Shown here in pieces: positions 8,768-16,283 of a stretch of DNA of 64,000 nucleotides. A model generated the notes under the pieces. It saw nothing but the letters and a program-made list of their open reading frames with translations, was not told the origin of the DNA and did no database searches. Location of the stretch: NCBI GenBank assembly GCA_030765525.1, contig JAVCCK010000030.1, positions 19,629 to 83,628 of the forward strand. The letters run 5' to 3'. Position 1 is the stretch's first letter. Every line of letters begins with the position of its first letter. This stretch comes from Candidatus Lernaella stagnicola (GTDB lineage Bacteria > Lernaellota > Lernaellaia > Lernaellales > Lernaellaceae). Both the position numbers and the translations under genes were made by a program.

Positions 8768-8809
8768 CGCAACGCGCCCGACCGGGCGAGCAAGGACCGA
8801 CCCGGTGTC

Positions 8810-10087
8810 ATGAATCCGGCAACCCGTAAATACCTCGGCTTAAGCGTCCGCTTCTTGGCCGGCGGCTTTTTACTGAGCCTGCTGGTTTCGATGCGCGCTT
8901 ACCAACTGCCCCACTTCCATTTCGGCTTAATCGCGGTGGTAATCGGCGGCTTCCTGCTCGCCCGACGACGTAATAACCGCGTGCTTTTATTGGACGCCGT
9001 CATCGCCTACCTGGCGTTATTTCTCATTCCGCCGGGCTTTATCGGGTGGTCCCTTTCCTTCGCCTGGACGTTTTCTTCCCTCACGCTGGCGTTGCTTGTC
9101 GGGCTGGCGACCTGGCGATTATCCGACAGCCGTTTTACGCCTTTTGTGGCGGCGGTAACCGTCGCGGCCATCGCGTCGGCCGGGGCAACGGTCAACACCT
9201 TCCGCTTGCAACTCGCCGACATGCCCGTGGAGTGGGCGGGCGTTCCCACAATGATCAACGACGCGGGCATCGACCGCGGCGCACCAACCTCGCGCATGCT
9301 GAAAGTCGCCCCACGCCGCAAGCTGGGCGAGTTGCCGCAACCGGTGCCCCACGGCGATCCGCCGGCCGGGCGTGTCGTCGGCCTCGTGGAGCGCGGCGAC
9401 GCGGAGTTCTATGTCCGCGGCTTCGCCCATGCCTCGAGCGCGGAAATCACGCCCTCGCGATTCGTGGTTCCGGAGTGCAATCCGGTGCGCGACATCGATT
9501 TCGATCGCGCCTGGCGCCAATGGCTGGTGTTGTGCGGCGCGGGCAAACAGCTCGTGTATTACCAAGGTGACGCCAGGATCACCAAGCTGCTCGACCTGCC
9601 GGGCATCTGGCCCTTTCGGCTGACGGTGCACCAGGAACTCGAGCGCGTGTTTATCGTCGATCCCGGGGGCGGATACCTGATCGAAGTGGCTTTGGAAAGC
9701 AACGAAATCCTACGCCAGCCGCACGTCGGCTTCGGCATCAGCGACGTGGAGATCACGCCGGACGGCCGCTTTTTGTACATCCCCCAACCCTATCGCTCGC
9801 GTATCATCGTCCTGAGCGTCACGGACCTGGAAACCGTGCGGGAAGTACCGCTTTCCTTCGGCGTCGCCCATCTGGCCGTCGACCGGACCCGCGGCCGGAT
9901 ATACGCCGTTGCCATGGGCAGCGGCAAGCTGTTTTCCCTCGATCCGCAAACGCACGAAATCGTCGGCGAGGGCGACCTCAACAGCCCGGTGCTCGATGCC
10001 GAGTACGACGACGCCGCGGCGCGTTTGTACTGGACGACGCCGCGCGGGTACCGCTGGTCATCCATCGACTCACTGTTGACCAAATAA
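8810..10087 (+). CDS. Membrane protein with C-terminal beta-propeller (YncE-like), function unknown
   Basis: The 425-residue product has four to six hydrophobic segments in its first about 140 residues (such as FLAGGFLLSLLVSM and FGLIAVVIGGFLLA). A soluble C-terminal half (about 180-425) follows with repeated propeller-blade patterns: VFIVDPGGGYLIEVALESNE, RFLYIPQPYRSRIIVLSVTD, GRIYAVAMGSGKLFSLDPQT. Similar blades occur in YncE and NHL-type sensor proteins. The start ATG at 8810 has only a weak AAGGAC site. It follows the lipoprotein gene closely and ends at a hairpin shared with the convergent gene. I do not recognise a specific function. Confidence 0.75.
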   Translation: MNPATRKYLGLSVRFLAGGFLLSLLVSMRAYQLPHFHFGLIAVVIGGFLLARRRNNRVLLLDAVIAYLALFLIPPGFIGWSLSFAWTFSSLTLALLVGLATWRLSDSRFTPFVAAVTVAAIASAGATVNTFRLQLADMPVEWAGVPTMINDAGIDRGAPTSRMLKVAPRRKLGELPQPVPHGDPPAGRVVGLVERGDAEFYVRGFAHASSAEITPSRFVVPECNPVRDIDFDRAWRQWLVLCGAGKQLVYYQGDARITKLLDLPGIWPFRLTVHQELERVFIVDPGGGYLIEVALESNEILRQPHVGFGISDVEITPDGRFLYIPQPYRSRIIVLSVTDLETVREVPLSFGVAHLAVDRTRGRIYAVAMGSGKLFSLDPQTHEIVGEGDLNSPVLDAEYDDAAARLYWTTPRGYRWSSIDSLLTK

Positions 10088-10118
10088 AAAAAGACCGGCA
10101 CCCGCAGGCGCCGGTCTT
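10086..10118 (-). terminator. Bidirectional terminator between the 8810 and 10141 genes
   Basis: A 9-bp perfect stem (10091-10099 with 10110-10118) has a long A tract on its left (10086-10092), giving a U-run on the minus strand. It ends the minus-strand kelch-like gene and perhaps the plus-strand gene that stops at 10087. Confidence 0.8.
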
Positions 10119-10140
10119 GGTGGCTTGTTTTTCCCCTGAA

Positions 10141-11553
10141 TCAGCAGCCGCAACCGCTATCGTCATCGTCGTCGTCACCGCCGATCGGTGCCGTATCGTC
10201 GTCGGTGGCGTCGTCGTCGGTGGCGTCATCGTCGGCCGCGTCGTCGTCGGCCGCGTCGTCATCGCCGGTGTCGTCATCGCCGGTGTCGTCATCGCCGGTG
10301 TCGTCATCACCGGTGTCGTCATCGCCGGTCGTATCGTCGTCGCCGGGAGCCGTCACGGTAACCGTGAAGGCTTGAGTATCGGTGCCTTTTGGGGTGTCGC
10401 CGTCATCCACGCTTACTTCCACATCGTAATCATCGGGATCCACGTCGGTGGTATCCCAAGTGATCTCGCCGGTTACGGAGTCGATCACCATTCCCATCGG
10501 ACCATCCAGCAGTTCGAACTCCAGCTCATCGTAAAAGTCGATGTCGAACGCTTCGACATCGTACTCGTACAAGTCGTCCGCAACCACTTCGGTCACCGCG
10601 TCGGACGTGATTTCCGGATCCGCGTTGGCCATCTTCAGGTAGTACGTGGTCGTGTTCTGTCCGGCGGTAATGCGACCGCCGCCCGCGAAAAGATAGTTTT
10701 CGGCGTTCACGGCCCACGCTCCGGCGACCGCCACCGGCAGGGAGTCAATTGCCGTCCACGTTCCCTTAGCCGGTGCGAAAGTATACACGTCGTCAAGGAA
10801 ATCATCCCATCCGGCGAAGCGACCGCCGAGAACGTACAGTTCGTCGCTGTACAACGCGCAACCGTGGTCCCATCGCCCCAGCGGCGCGACAGGCGACAAG
10901 GTCGACCACGTCCCGGCGCCGATATCCAAGGCTTCGGGCGTTAAAGGAGGCGGGCTGAATATCAGCGAGTCGACACCACCGGCCACGACGAGATCGCCGC
11001 CGATCACGCCGCCGCACGTCAGGAAATCCCCGCCCGGCTGGGTCGCCACGTCGCTTTCGAAAGTATCGGTTTCCGGGTCATAAACCTTAGTCGGCAGGCC
11101 GCGTCCCCAGGTGTAGATATATCCGGATACCGGGTCGAAAGCCGCTTGTACGCCTTCCGCCAAAGTAACCGCCGCGCCGGTCGACCAGCTATCGGTTGCC
11201 GGATCGTAAATGTTCACGACGGTAGTGCTGGCGCCGTCATCTATCCCGAAGATGAAATAGATTTTCTCGCCGTCGGTTGCGGCGGCGTAACGCGTCAGCT
11301 TAATGGGCGCGGTCGCGCCGCTGGTCCACGTGTCGGTCACGGGATCGAATATCCGCACGGCGTCACTAAATGTGAAGGTTGCGGAATCGAAGCCGCCAAT
11401 GGCGTAGATTTTGCCGTCGATAAAGAACGCCTTGCCGGCTTCATTGCCCGGGCCGGGCATGGTAGAGCCCGAAGTTTCCCATTGCGCCGCGGCGACACCG
11501 CAGAACGCGATCAGAAACGCGCCCGCGAGAATTCCAATTAGCATTTTTTTCAT
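10141..11553 (-). CDS. Secreted kelch-repeat protein with Ig-like domain, Asp/Thr tail and C-terminal CGC
   Basis: The start is ATG 11553, 8 bases after GGAGGAGG, giving 470 residues. A type I signal peptide ends AAA-Q. Six or so kelch-like blades fill about 25-300 (KIYAIGGFDSATFTFSDAVR, DELYVLGGRFAGWDDFLDDV). An Ig/cadherin-like PIG domain follows (about 315-400, FELLDGPMGMVIDSVTGEIT with DPDDYDVEVSVDDGDTPKG). The remainder is an Asp/Thr/Gly/Ala tail with four perfect GDDDT units, ending DDDDDDSGCGC. There is no transmembrane helix after the tail. The product is exported; the exact Cys-Gly-Cys end recurs in four other proteins here and may be an anchoring signal (inference). Confidence 0.85.
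   Translation of the reverse strand: MKKMLIGILAGAFLIAFCGVAAAQWETSGSTMPGPGNEAGKAFFIDGKIYAIGGFDSATFTFSDAVRIFDPVTDTWTSGATAPIKLTRYAAATDGEKIYFIFGIDDGASTTVVNIYDPATDSWSTGAAVTLAEGVQAAFDPVSGYIYTWGRGLPTKVYDPETDTFESDVATQPGGDFLTCGGVIGGDLVVAGGVDSLIFSPPPLTPEALDIGAGTWSTLSPVAPLGRWDHGCALYSDELYVLGGRFAGWDDFLDDVYTFAPAKGTWTAIDSLPVAVAGAWAVNAENYLFAGGGRITAGQNTTTYYLKMANADPEITSDAVTEVVADDLYEYDVEAFDIDFYDELEFELLDGPMGMVIDSVTGEITWDTTDVDPDDYDVEVSVDDGDTPKGTDTQAFTVTVTAPGDDDTTGDDDTGDDDTGDDDTGDDDTGDDDAADDDAADDDATDDDATDDDTAPIGGDDDDDDSGCGC
10144..10342 (-). repeat. 15-bp tandem repeat array encoding GDDDT units
   Basis: Within the tail of the kelch gene the 15-base unit CGCCGGTGTCGTCAT (plus strand) occurs about four times in direct succession (around 10262-10325) with one base change. 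Related ATC/GTC-rich units lie on both sides. Confidence 0.85.
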
Positions 11554-11735
11554 TGTAGAAACCCTCCTCCAGTTTGTTTCGATTATCCAATGCTGCACAA
11601 CCTAGTCGCATAAGGTCCCCATGGACACACTCAAATAAACATCGTTCACGAGCTTTTGGCAAGCGTCTTGAGAAGAATTCATATTACGCCTGGGTGGCGC
11701 AGGTGTACGAAAGCGAAAACCTAAAAGATATGTGG

Positions 11736-12986
11736 TTAGCAGCCGCAGAACATGTCGTCGTCGCCGGACGTGTCGTCATCGCCGGCCGTGTCGTCATCGT
11801 CGGCCGCTTCGTCATCGTCGGTCGCGTCGTCGTCGCCGCTCGCGTCGTCGTCGCCCGGACCCACGTCGTCGTCGGAGGCATCGTCGTCGGTCGCATCGTC
11901 GTCGTCATCACCTCCCAGGTCGGGAAGGCCGGATTCGTCGCCGCGCGCCACAAAGAGCGGGCTCGGGTGCGCGCCCCGGTAGGCAATCGTCACCACGCCC
12001 GCGCTGTCGACGGCCAACGAGCAATCGCGCCCGGCCGCGTCGTCTACTTTGTAGATGTGCCACCAGCCCTTGTCGTTGAGGTTGGCGTAGAGCAACGCGC
12101 CGCTGGCTTCATGAACGAAACAAACGTGCGGATTGCCGTCGCCGTCGAGGGACTGGTCGAAGGACGTCCCGACGCCGGTGACCATTTGGTCCGTATGCAA
12201 ATTGTTCCATGTACCGCGCGCGTAGTAGAGCGCGCCTTTGTCTTCGTTGAGGTAAACGAGGTGGATGCCGCCGGTCGCGTCCACCTGCACGTCGCTATAC
12301 CTGCCGATTACGTCCCACGATTCGTCGCCGTCGACGAGTTTGAAGTCCCACCCCGCTGTGTGCCCGCGGGCCAACCACATGGCACGACAGTTGGTATCCG
12401 GATAGTACCACGACACGATTGACTGACCGTCCGGCGTCACTGCCAGGCCTAGCGCCTCGCCGCCGATAGTATAGAGATCGCCACCTACGTATTTCGTGTG
12501 TGGACCGATCGCATTCATGTAGGTATAAGCGATCTCTTCAACGTTGGTCTGGACCGACGCCGTGCGCAACCAGTAGTCCCCGTCGTGCGCGACGGCCAAG
12601 CCGGTACCGGTGGGGAATGCTTTATCAATAACTCGGATATTCCAGGAATCGCCGTCCCACGCCGCATACCGCACTTTCCCGTCGCCGTCGTCACGATAGG
12701 CCATGTGTGGATCATCGGCGGCATCAAAGAAAATCCCGCAGTTCGAACCCACATTGCCGTCAGCATCGACGGTTTCGGTTTCCCAGGCCGCGCCGGTCCA
12801 TTCGGCGTAATGGGCCGCGTAATTATCCTTGTTGAGATAACAAATACCGGGGCGGTCGTCGCTGGTTAGCGCGATTTCGGTAAAATACCCGGTATCGCCT
12901 TCTTCGACCGTATCGATCACAAATCCGGCGTGGGCAACCGCTGCCATCGCCAATACAAAAACTACCGCATAGATCATTCGCTTCAT
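11736..12986 (-). CDS. Secreted beta-propeller-like protein with Asp tail and C-terminal CGC (paralogue A)
   Basis: I choose ATG 12986, six bases after GGAGGA; the in-frame ATG at 13001 lies upstream of that site. The 416-residue product has a type I signal peptide (AVAHAG). Its about 330-residue domain has repeated RPGICYLNKDN, DPHMAYRDDGDGKVRYAAWD and PHVCFVHEASGALLYANL patterns. These are short beta-strand repeats seen in BNR/sialidase-like and cell-surface proteins. An Asp/Ala/Ser tail ends in GDDDMFCGC. It is clearly homologous to the next upstream gene (13175-14434), a tandem duplication. The function is unknown; an exported surface-bound protein is likely. Confidence 0.82.
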   Translation of the reverse strand: MKRMIYAVVFVLAMAAVAHAGFVIDTVEEGDTGYFTEIALTSDDRPGICYLNKDNYAAHYAEWTGAAWETETVDADGNVGSNCGIFFDAADDPHMAYRDDGDGKVRYAAWDGDSWNIRVIDKAFPTGTGLAVAHDGDYWLRTASVQTNVEEIAYTYMNAIGPHTKYVGGDLYTIGGEALGLAVTPDGQSIVSWYYPDTNCRAMWLARGHTAGWDFKLVDGDESWDVIGRYSDVQVDATGGIHLVYLNEDKGALYYARGTWNNLHTDQMVTGVGTSFDQSLDGDGNPHVCFVHEASGALLYANLNDKGWWHIYKVDDAAGRDCSLAVDSAGVVTIAYRGAHPSPLFVARGDESGLPDLGGDDDDDATDDDASDDDVGPGDDDASGDDDATDDDEAADDDDTAGDDDTSGDDDMFCGC

Positions 12987-13034
12987 CGAATGTCCTCCCA
13001 TTAGATATTCGTTATCAGGAATATGCCGAAAGAT

Positions 13035-13063
13035 AGAATACGACTGCTCTCAATTCCCGTAAA
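13035..13063 (-). promoter_or_regulatory. Candidate promoter for the 11736-12986 gene
   Basis: On the minus strand TTTACG (13058-13063) and TATTCT (13035-13040) are 17 bases apart, about 50 bases upstream of the chosen start. Confidence 0.45.
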
Positions 13064-13174
13064 GGGAATATTCTATTTTTCAGCAAAAAGTGTCGGGAGA
13101 TACGGAAATACTTTAAGGGCCTAGTAGATAACCAAAGGGCTAACGTGCCGGTCGGTAACTATTTTTCCGAAAAA

Positions 13175-14434
13175 CTAGCAGGCGCAACCGCCGCCGTCGT
13201 CGTCGTCGTCATCGTCGCCCGCGGCCGTATCGTCGTCGGTCGCATCGTCGTCAGTCGCATCGTCGTCAGTCGCATCGTCGTCGGACGCATCGTCGTCGGA
13301 CGCATCGTCGTCGGTCGCATCGTCGTCGTCGTCGCCCGTGGTATCGTCGTCGTCATCGCCGATCGCGCCGCCGTACTGCGGCAAACCCGAAGCGTCGCCC
13401 CGCGCCACATAAAGCGTGCTTGGCTTGGCGTCACGGTAGGTCATGGTCACCAAGCCGCTATCGTCGACCACCAGCGAACACTCCAACCCGGCGCCGTCGG
13501 CCACTCGGTAGGTGCGCCAGCCCGGCGTGTCGCGATAGGCGTAACGCAGCATGTCTTCGGCGGCGTCGTAATAACAGGCGTGGGGAGTCCCGGCCGCGTC
13601 GAGGGTCAAATCGAGAGAGCTGCCCGCGTCGCCGTCACCATCAAGCAACTCGACGGAGAAATCCGTCCACGTACCCGCCGCATAATACAGCGACCCTTCG
13701 GTTTCGTTGTAATAAGCGATGTGAAATTCGTTGCCCTCGAGCGCCAAGGCCAGGTCGGTACCCAACTGGTCCGTGGTTTCGTCGCCGTCGATCAACAAAA
13801 ACTGCCAGGCGTCGTCGTGACCGCGCGTCAGCCAAATATCATTCCATTCCGTTTCGTGAAACGCGATGTAGGAAACGTCGCCGCTATTGACCGCCAAACC
13901 CGTGGCGCGCCCGCCGACGGTTTGCCAATCCGATACATAGGTCGTGTACGCGCCGCCGCCGTCCATCCAGCTATAGGCCACTTCGACGTAGTCTTCCTGC
14001 ACCGAGGAGGTCCGCGGCCAGCCCAGGCTGTCGCGCGCCACGCTCAGGCCCAAGCCGGTGGGCGCGGTGCCATCGAGCGTGATAATCGTCCAGGAGTCGT
14101 CGTCCCGATAGGCATAGCGCACGAACTTGTCGCCGTTGTCGCGATAGGCGACGTGCGGCTCGTTGTCACCGTCGAAAAACACGCCGCAATAGGAGCCGAC
14201 ATCGCCGTCACTATCGATCGTGTCGATATCCCACGCGTCACCGGTCCAGTGGGCGATTTTGGCTGAGTCGTCGGTTTCGTTGGCGAAGCAAATACCCGGA
14301 CGCGATAGGCCGTCCAGGGCAATCTCCGGCGTGTAGCCGGTATCGCCGGTTTCGACGGTTTCAACAGTGAATTCGGCAACCGCGGTCGCGGCAAACGCCA
14401 CGACGACCACCACGATCAGCAACAAACGGCGCAT
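13175..14434 (-). CDS. Secreted beta-propeller-like protein with Asp tail and C-terminal CAC (paralogue B)
   Basis: ATG 14434 lies behind GGAGGA and gives 419 residues. The type I signal peptide ends TAVAE. The main domain aligns along its length with the downstream neighbour: FTVETVETGDTGYTPEIALD and RPGICFANETDDSAKIAHWT here against FVIDTVEEGDTGYFTEIALT and RPGICYLNKDN there. The tail contains DDDAS/DDDAT units and ends DDDDDDDGGGCAC, the only CAC instead of CGC in the set. Exported by the Sec route; function unknown. Confidence 0.82.
   Translation of the reverse strand: MRRLLLIVVVVVAFAATAVAEFTVETVETGDTGYTPEIALDGLSRPGICFANETDDSAKIAHWTGDAWDIDTIDSDGDVGSYCGVFFDGDNEPHVAYRDNGDKFVRYAYRDDDSWTIITLDGTAPTGLGLSVARDSLGWPRTSSVQEDYVEVAYSWMDGGGAYTTYVSDWQTVGGRATGLAVNSGDVSYIAFHETEWNDIWLTRGHDDAWQFLLIDGDETTDQLGTDLALALEGNEFHIAYYNETEGSLYYAAGTWTDFSVELLDGDGDAGSSLDLTLDAAGTPHACYYDAAEDMLRYAYRDTPGWRTYRVADGAGLECSLVVDDSGLVTMTYRDAKPSTLYVARGDASGLPQYGGAIGDDDDDTTGDDDDDATDDDASDDDASDDDATDDDATDDDATDDDTAAGDDDDDDDGGGCAC
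13178..13362 (-). repeat. Asp/Ala/Thr-coding tandem repeat array
   Basis: The plus strand shows about eight copies of a 15-base GTCGTCGGTCGCATC-like unit encoding DDDAT or DDDAS. They form the tail of the 13175 gene. Confidence 0.8.
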
Positions 14435-14544
14435 CGCATCCTCCCAATGATTTCCCTGTACCAGCCACGCGCGCACTTCTCCGGTGACTTCCTGTTAATC
14501 ATTTCTATCGGCGTGAGGGGCGTCGGACTCAAGGTCCGCCGGAG

Positions 14545-15801
14545 CTAAAAAAGCCACACGAAGCAGAAAATCATCTCCAACGACGTTTGCGAATCCACCG
14601 CGCAATGCAGACCGTCGGTGATAAACGTCTTCACGTCGGCCATCGGCGGATCTTCGAAGAACGCCGCGATATCGGCCTCGCTGGAAGGAATCAACGGCGG
14701 CAGGCCCAGATCCTCCAGCAGCAGGTTGAAAACGGCCGTGTCGAAGGTTTGATAGGTCAGTGGATAAGCGTCGATTGGTGTGCTTTGGGCGAACGAGGTG
14801 TGCAACTCGTCCAAAACAGCCGTCAGCGACGGCACGAAGTCGTTCAACAAGGCGCTGTATTCGGCACCGAGAAAATAGAAAGACTCGCCGTCATCCATTT
14901 GCCCGTTACCGTTTTCGTCCAGATAGCCCAGCACGTCGTCTTCTTGCGGATCGGTTTCCGCGGCGGCCGTGCGCCATACCTGTGAGCCGTACCGCGCCGC
15001 GAGTGCAAACGCCACCTGCGCCTCCTGAAGACGCTCAAAACCTTCGGGCAGCGGCAGCAGGAAGTGCGTTTTTTCGGGATCTTCCAGAATCACCAGCATT
15101 GTCACGGCGACTTCTTCCAGCAACTCGGCGATCTCGACCGGCTGCCCGGATATCAGCTTGCGCAGCGAATTCATCGCCAATAGCGGGCCGATGTCGAAAT
15201 CCAGATCGATCGATTGCACGAAATCGATGCCGCCCTTCAACGTACACGCGAAGGAGGCAAACCACAGAGCGTCGGCGGCATCCCATTCACCGCCCAAATT
15301 GAGCAACTCTTCGCCCTGCAACGTCAGCGGCAGCGAGGGCACGTTGAGCACGAGGTCCGGATCGGACGCCGCAAGCTGGGCAGCCGGAACCATCTCATCG
15401 ATCACGGGACCCATGATGTACTTGATGAAGTGGTGCAACGTATCGCCCAGCGTCGATCCCGGTTCCAGACCGCCGGGATTGTGCACGGCCTTCGCCAACG
15501 CCGGGGTTTCTTCGGCGGTGAAGTCGGCCAGGAAGACCAGCAGGCCGTCGACCAGTTCCACCATGGCCTGCGCGTCCGACAGTGCGACGCCCAAGGCAGC
15601 GGCCGCGTCCTCGGGCCGTACCTTTTGCGCCCGCACGAAGCTGTCGTGGGCCGTGTCGCTGTCCCCGTCACCCAGGGCGGCGACGCCGGCGGTCATCAAC
15701 TCGTCGTAATTCTCCTCGGCCTCGATGCCGTACTCGACAGCGCAGGCAGTGAGAGCCAAGCAGAAAAACACCACGATAATACCGAAATATAGGCGTTTCA
15801 T
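14545..15801 (-). CDS. Lipoprotein, TPR-like, function unknown
   Basis: The 418-residue product has a lipoprotein signal with lipobox LALTAC (Cys near residue 20). A TPR-like pair of helices follows directly (about 30-75, GVAALGDGDSDTAHDSFVRA). The rest is mostly helical and acidic with an EF-hand-like loop DENGNGQMDDGESF at about 305. It ends in a hydrophobic segment with aromatic residues (FCFVWLF). Lipoproteins of this layout occur in Deltaproteobacteria, but I know of no function. The start at 15801 is divergent from the 15882 gene, with 80 bases between. Confidence 0.78.
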   Translation of the reverse strand: MKRLYFGIIVVFFCLALTACAVEYGIEAEENYDELMTAGVAALGDGDSDTAHDSFVRAQKVRPEDAAAALGVALSDAQAMVELVDGLLVFLADFTAEETPALAKAVHNPGGLEPGSTLGDTLHHFIKYIMGPVIDEMVPAAQLAASDPDLVLNVPSLPLTLQGEELLNLGGEWDAADALWFASFACTLKGGIDFVQSIDLDFDIGPLLAMNSLRKLISGQPVEIAELLEEVAVTMLVILEDPEKTHFLLPLPEGFERLQEAQVAFALAARYGSQVWRTAAAETDPQEDDVLGYLDENGNGQMDDGESFYFLGAEYSALLNDFVPSLTAVLDELHTSFAQSTPIDAYPLTYQTFDTAVFNLLLEDLGLPPLIPSSEADIAAFFEDPPMADVKTFITDGLHCAVDSQTSLEMIFCFVWLF

Positions 15802-15881
15802 AATCGCTCATCTTAAACGGAAACCATGGGGTGTCAAGCGCTCGGGTTGCGCGCGCCGCAACCGAAAGGTAGCCTGCATAC

Positions 15882-16271
15882 ATGCGACGCGCAGCCTATT
15901 TTTTGGCAACCCTTATCCTGTTCGCCTCGGCGTCTTTGCTTCTGGCCGAAGGTTCGGAGGGCGAACTGCGCGTGTTTCTGATTCTCTCCCAGCGCAGCGG
16001 CCCCGACATGCTCAATAAAGTCATTGCCGACATCGGGCCCACTCAGCCGGTGCAGGAAGTGTGGGGCCGCAAACAAACGCTCATCAAGAAAGTCGCCGCC
16101 GATCACTACGTGCTCGCCGTGCGCAACGTCGAAGCCTGCCATTTCGACAAATGTGTCCCCTGCCCCGATCAGAGCCGTGACATACACGTGCTCGCCAACC
16201 AACGCACGGATGTCATCTTCCGCTTCAAGGCCAAGTACGACCGCGCCGAACATAAGTGGGTGTGTTACTGA
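15882..16271 (+). CDS. Small secreted Cys-containing protein, unknown
   Basis: The 129-residue product has a signal peptide (FLATLILFASASLLLAEG). The about 105-residue mature part contains a cluster CHFDKCVPCPD and a penultimate Cys (WVCY), so four Cys in all. This would suit a disulfide-stabilised periplasmic or surface protein. It is flanked by a divergent lipoprotein gene and the convergent nuoG-like gene 12 bases away. No family is recognised. Confidence 0.65.
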   Translation: MRRAAYFLATLILFASASLLLAEGSEGELRVFLILSQRSGPDMLNKVIADIGPTQPVQEVWGRKQTLIKKVAADHYVLAVRNVEACHFDKCVPCPDQSRDIHVLANQRTDVIFRFKAKYDRAEHKWVCY

Positions 16272-16283
16272 GCGAAAAACGTC

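Noticed and set aside
10117-12422. Plus-strand frames (10117-10944, 11574-12422) rich in Val/Ile/Gly
   Set aside because: They are antisense to the kelch and BNR-like genes and have no start signals or homology pattern.
8038-13362. CRISPR-like arrays
   Set aside because: The short repeats are Asp/Thr codon units without spacers, within coding frames, and no cas genes are present.
13145-14266. Long plus-strand frame with VVVG/RIVV repeats opposite the Asp tail
   Set aside because: It is the complement of the GAC/GTC repeats, which have no stops in several frames. The minus strand has signal peptides, ribosome-binding sites and paralogues.
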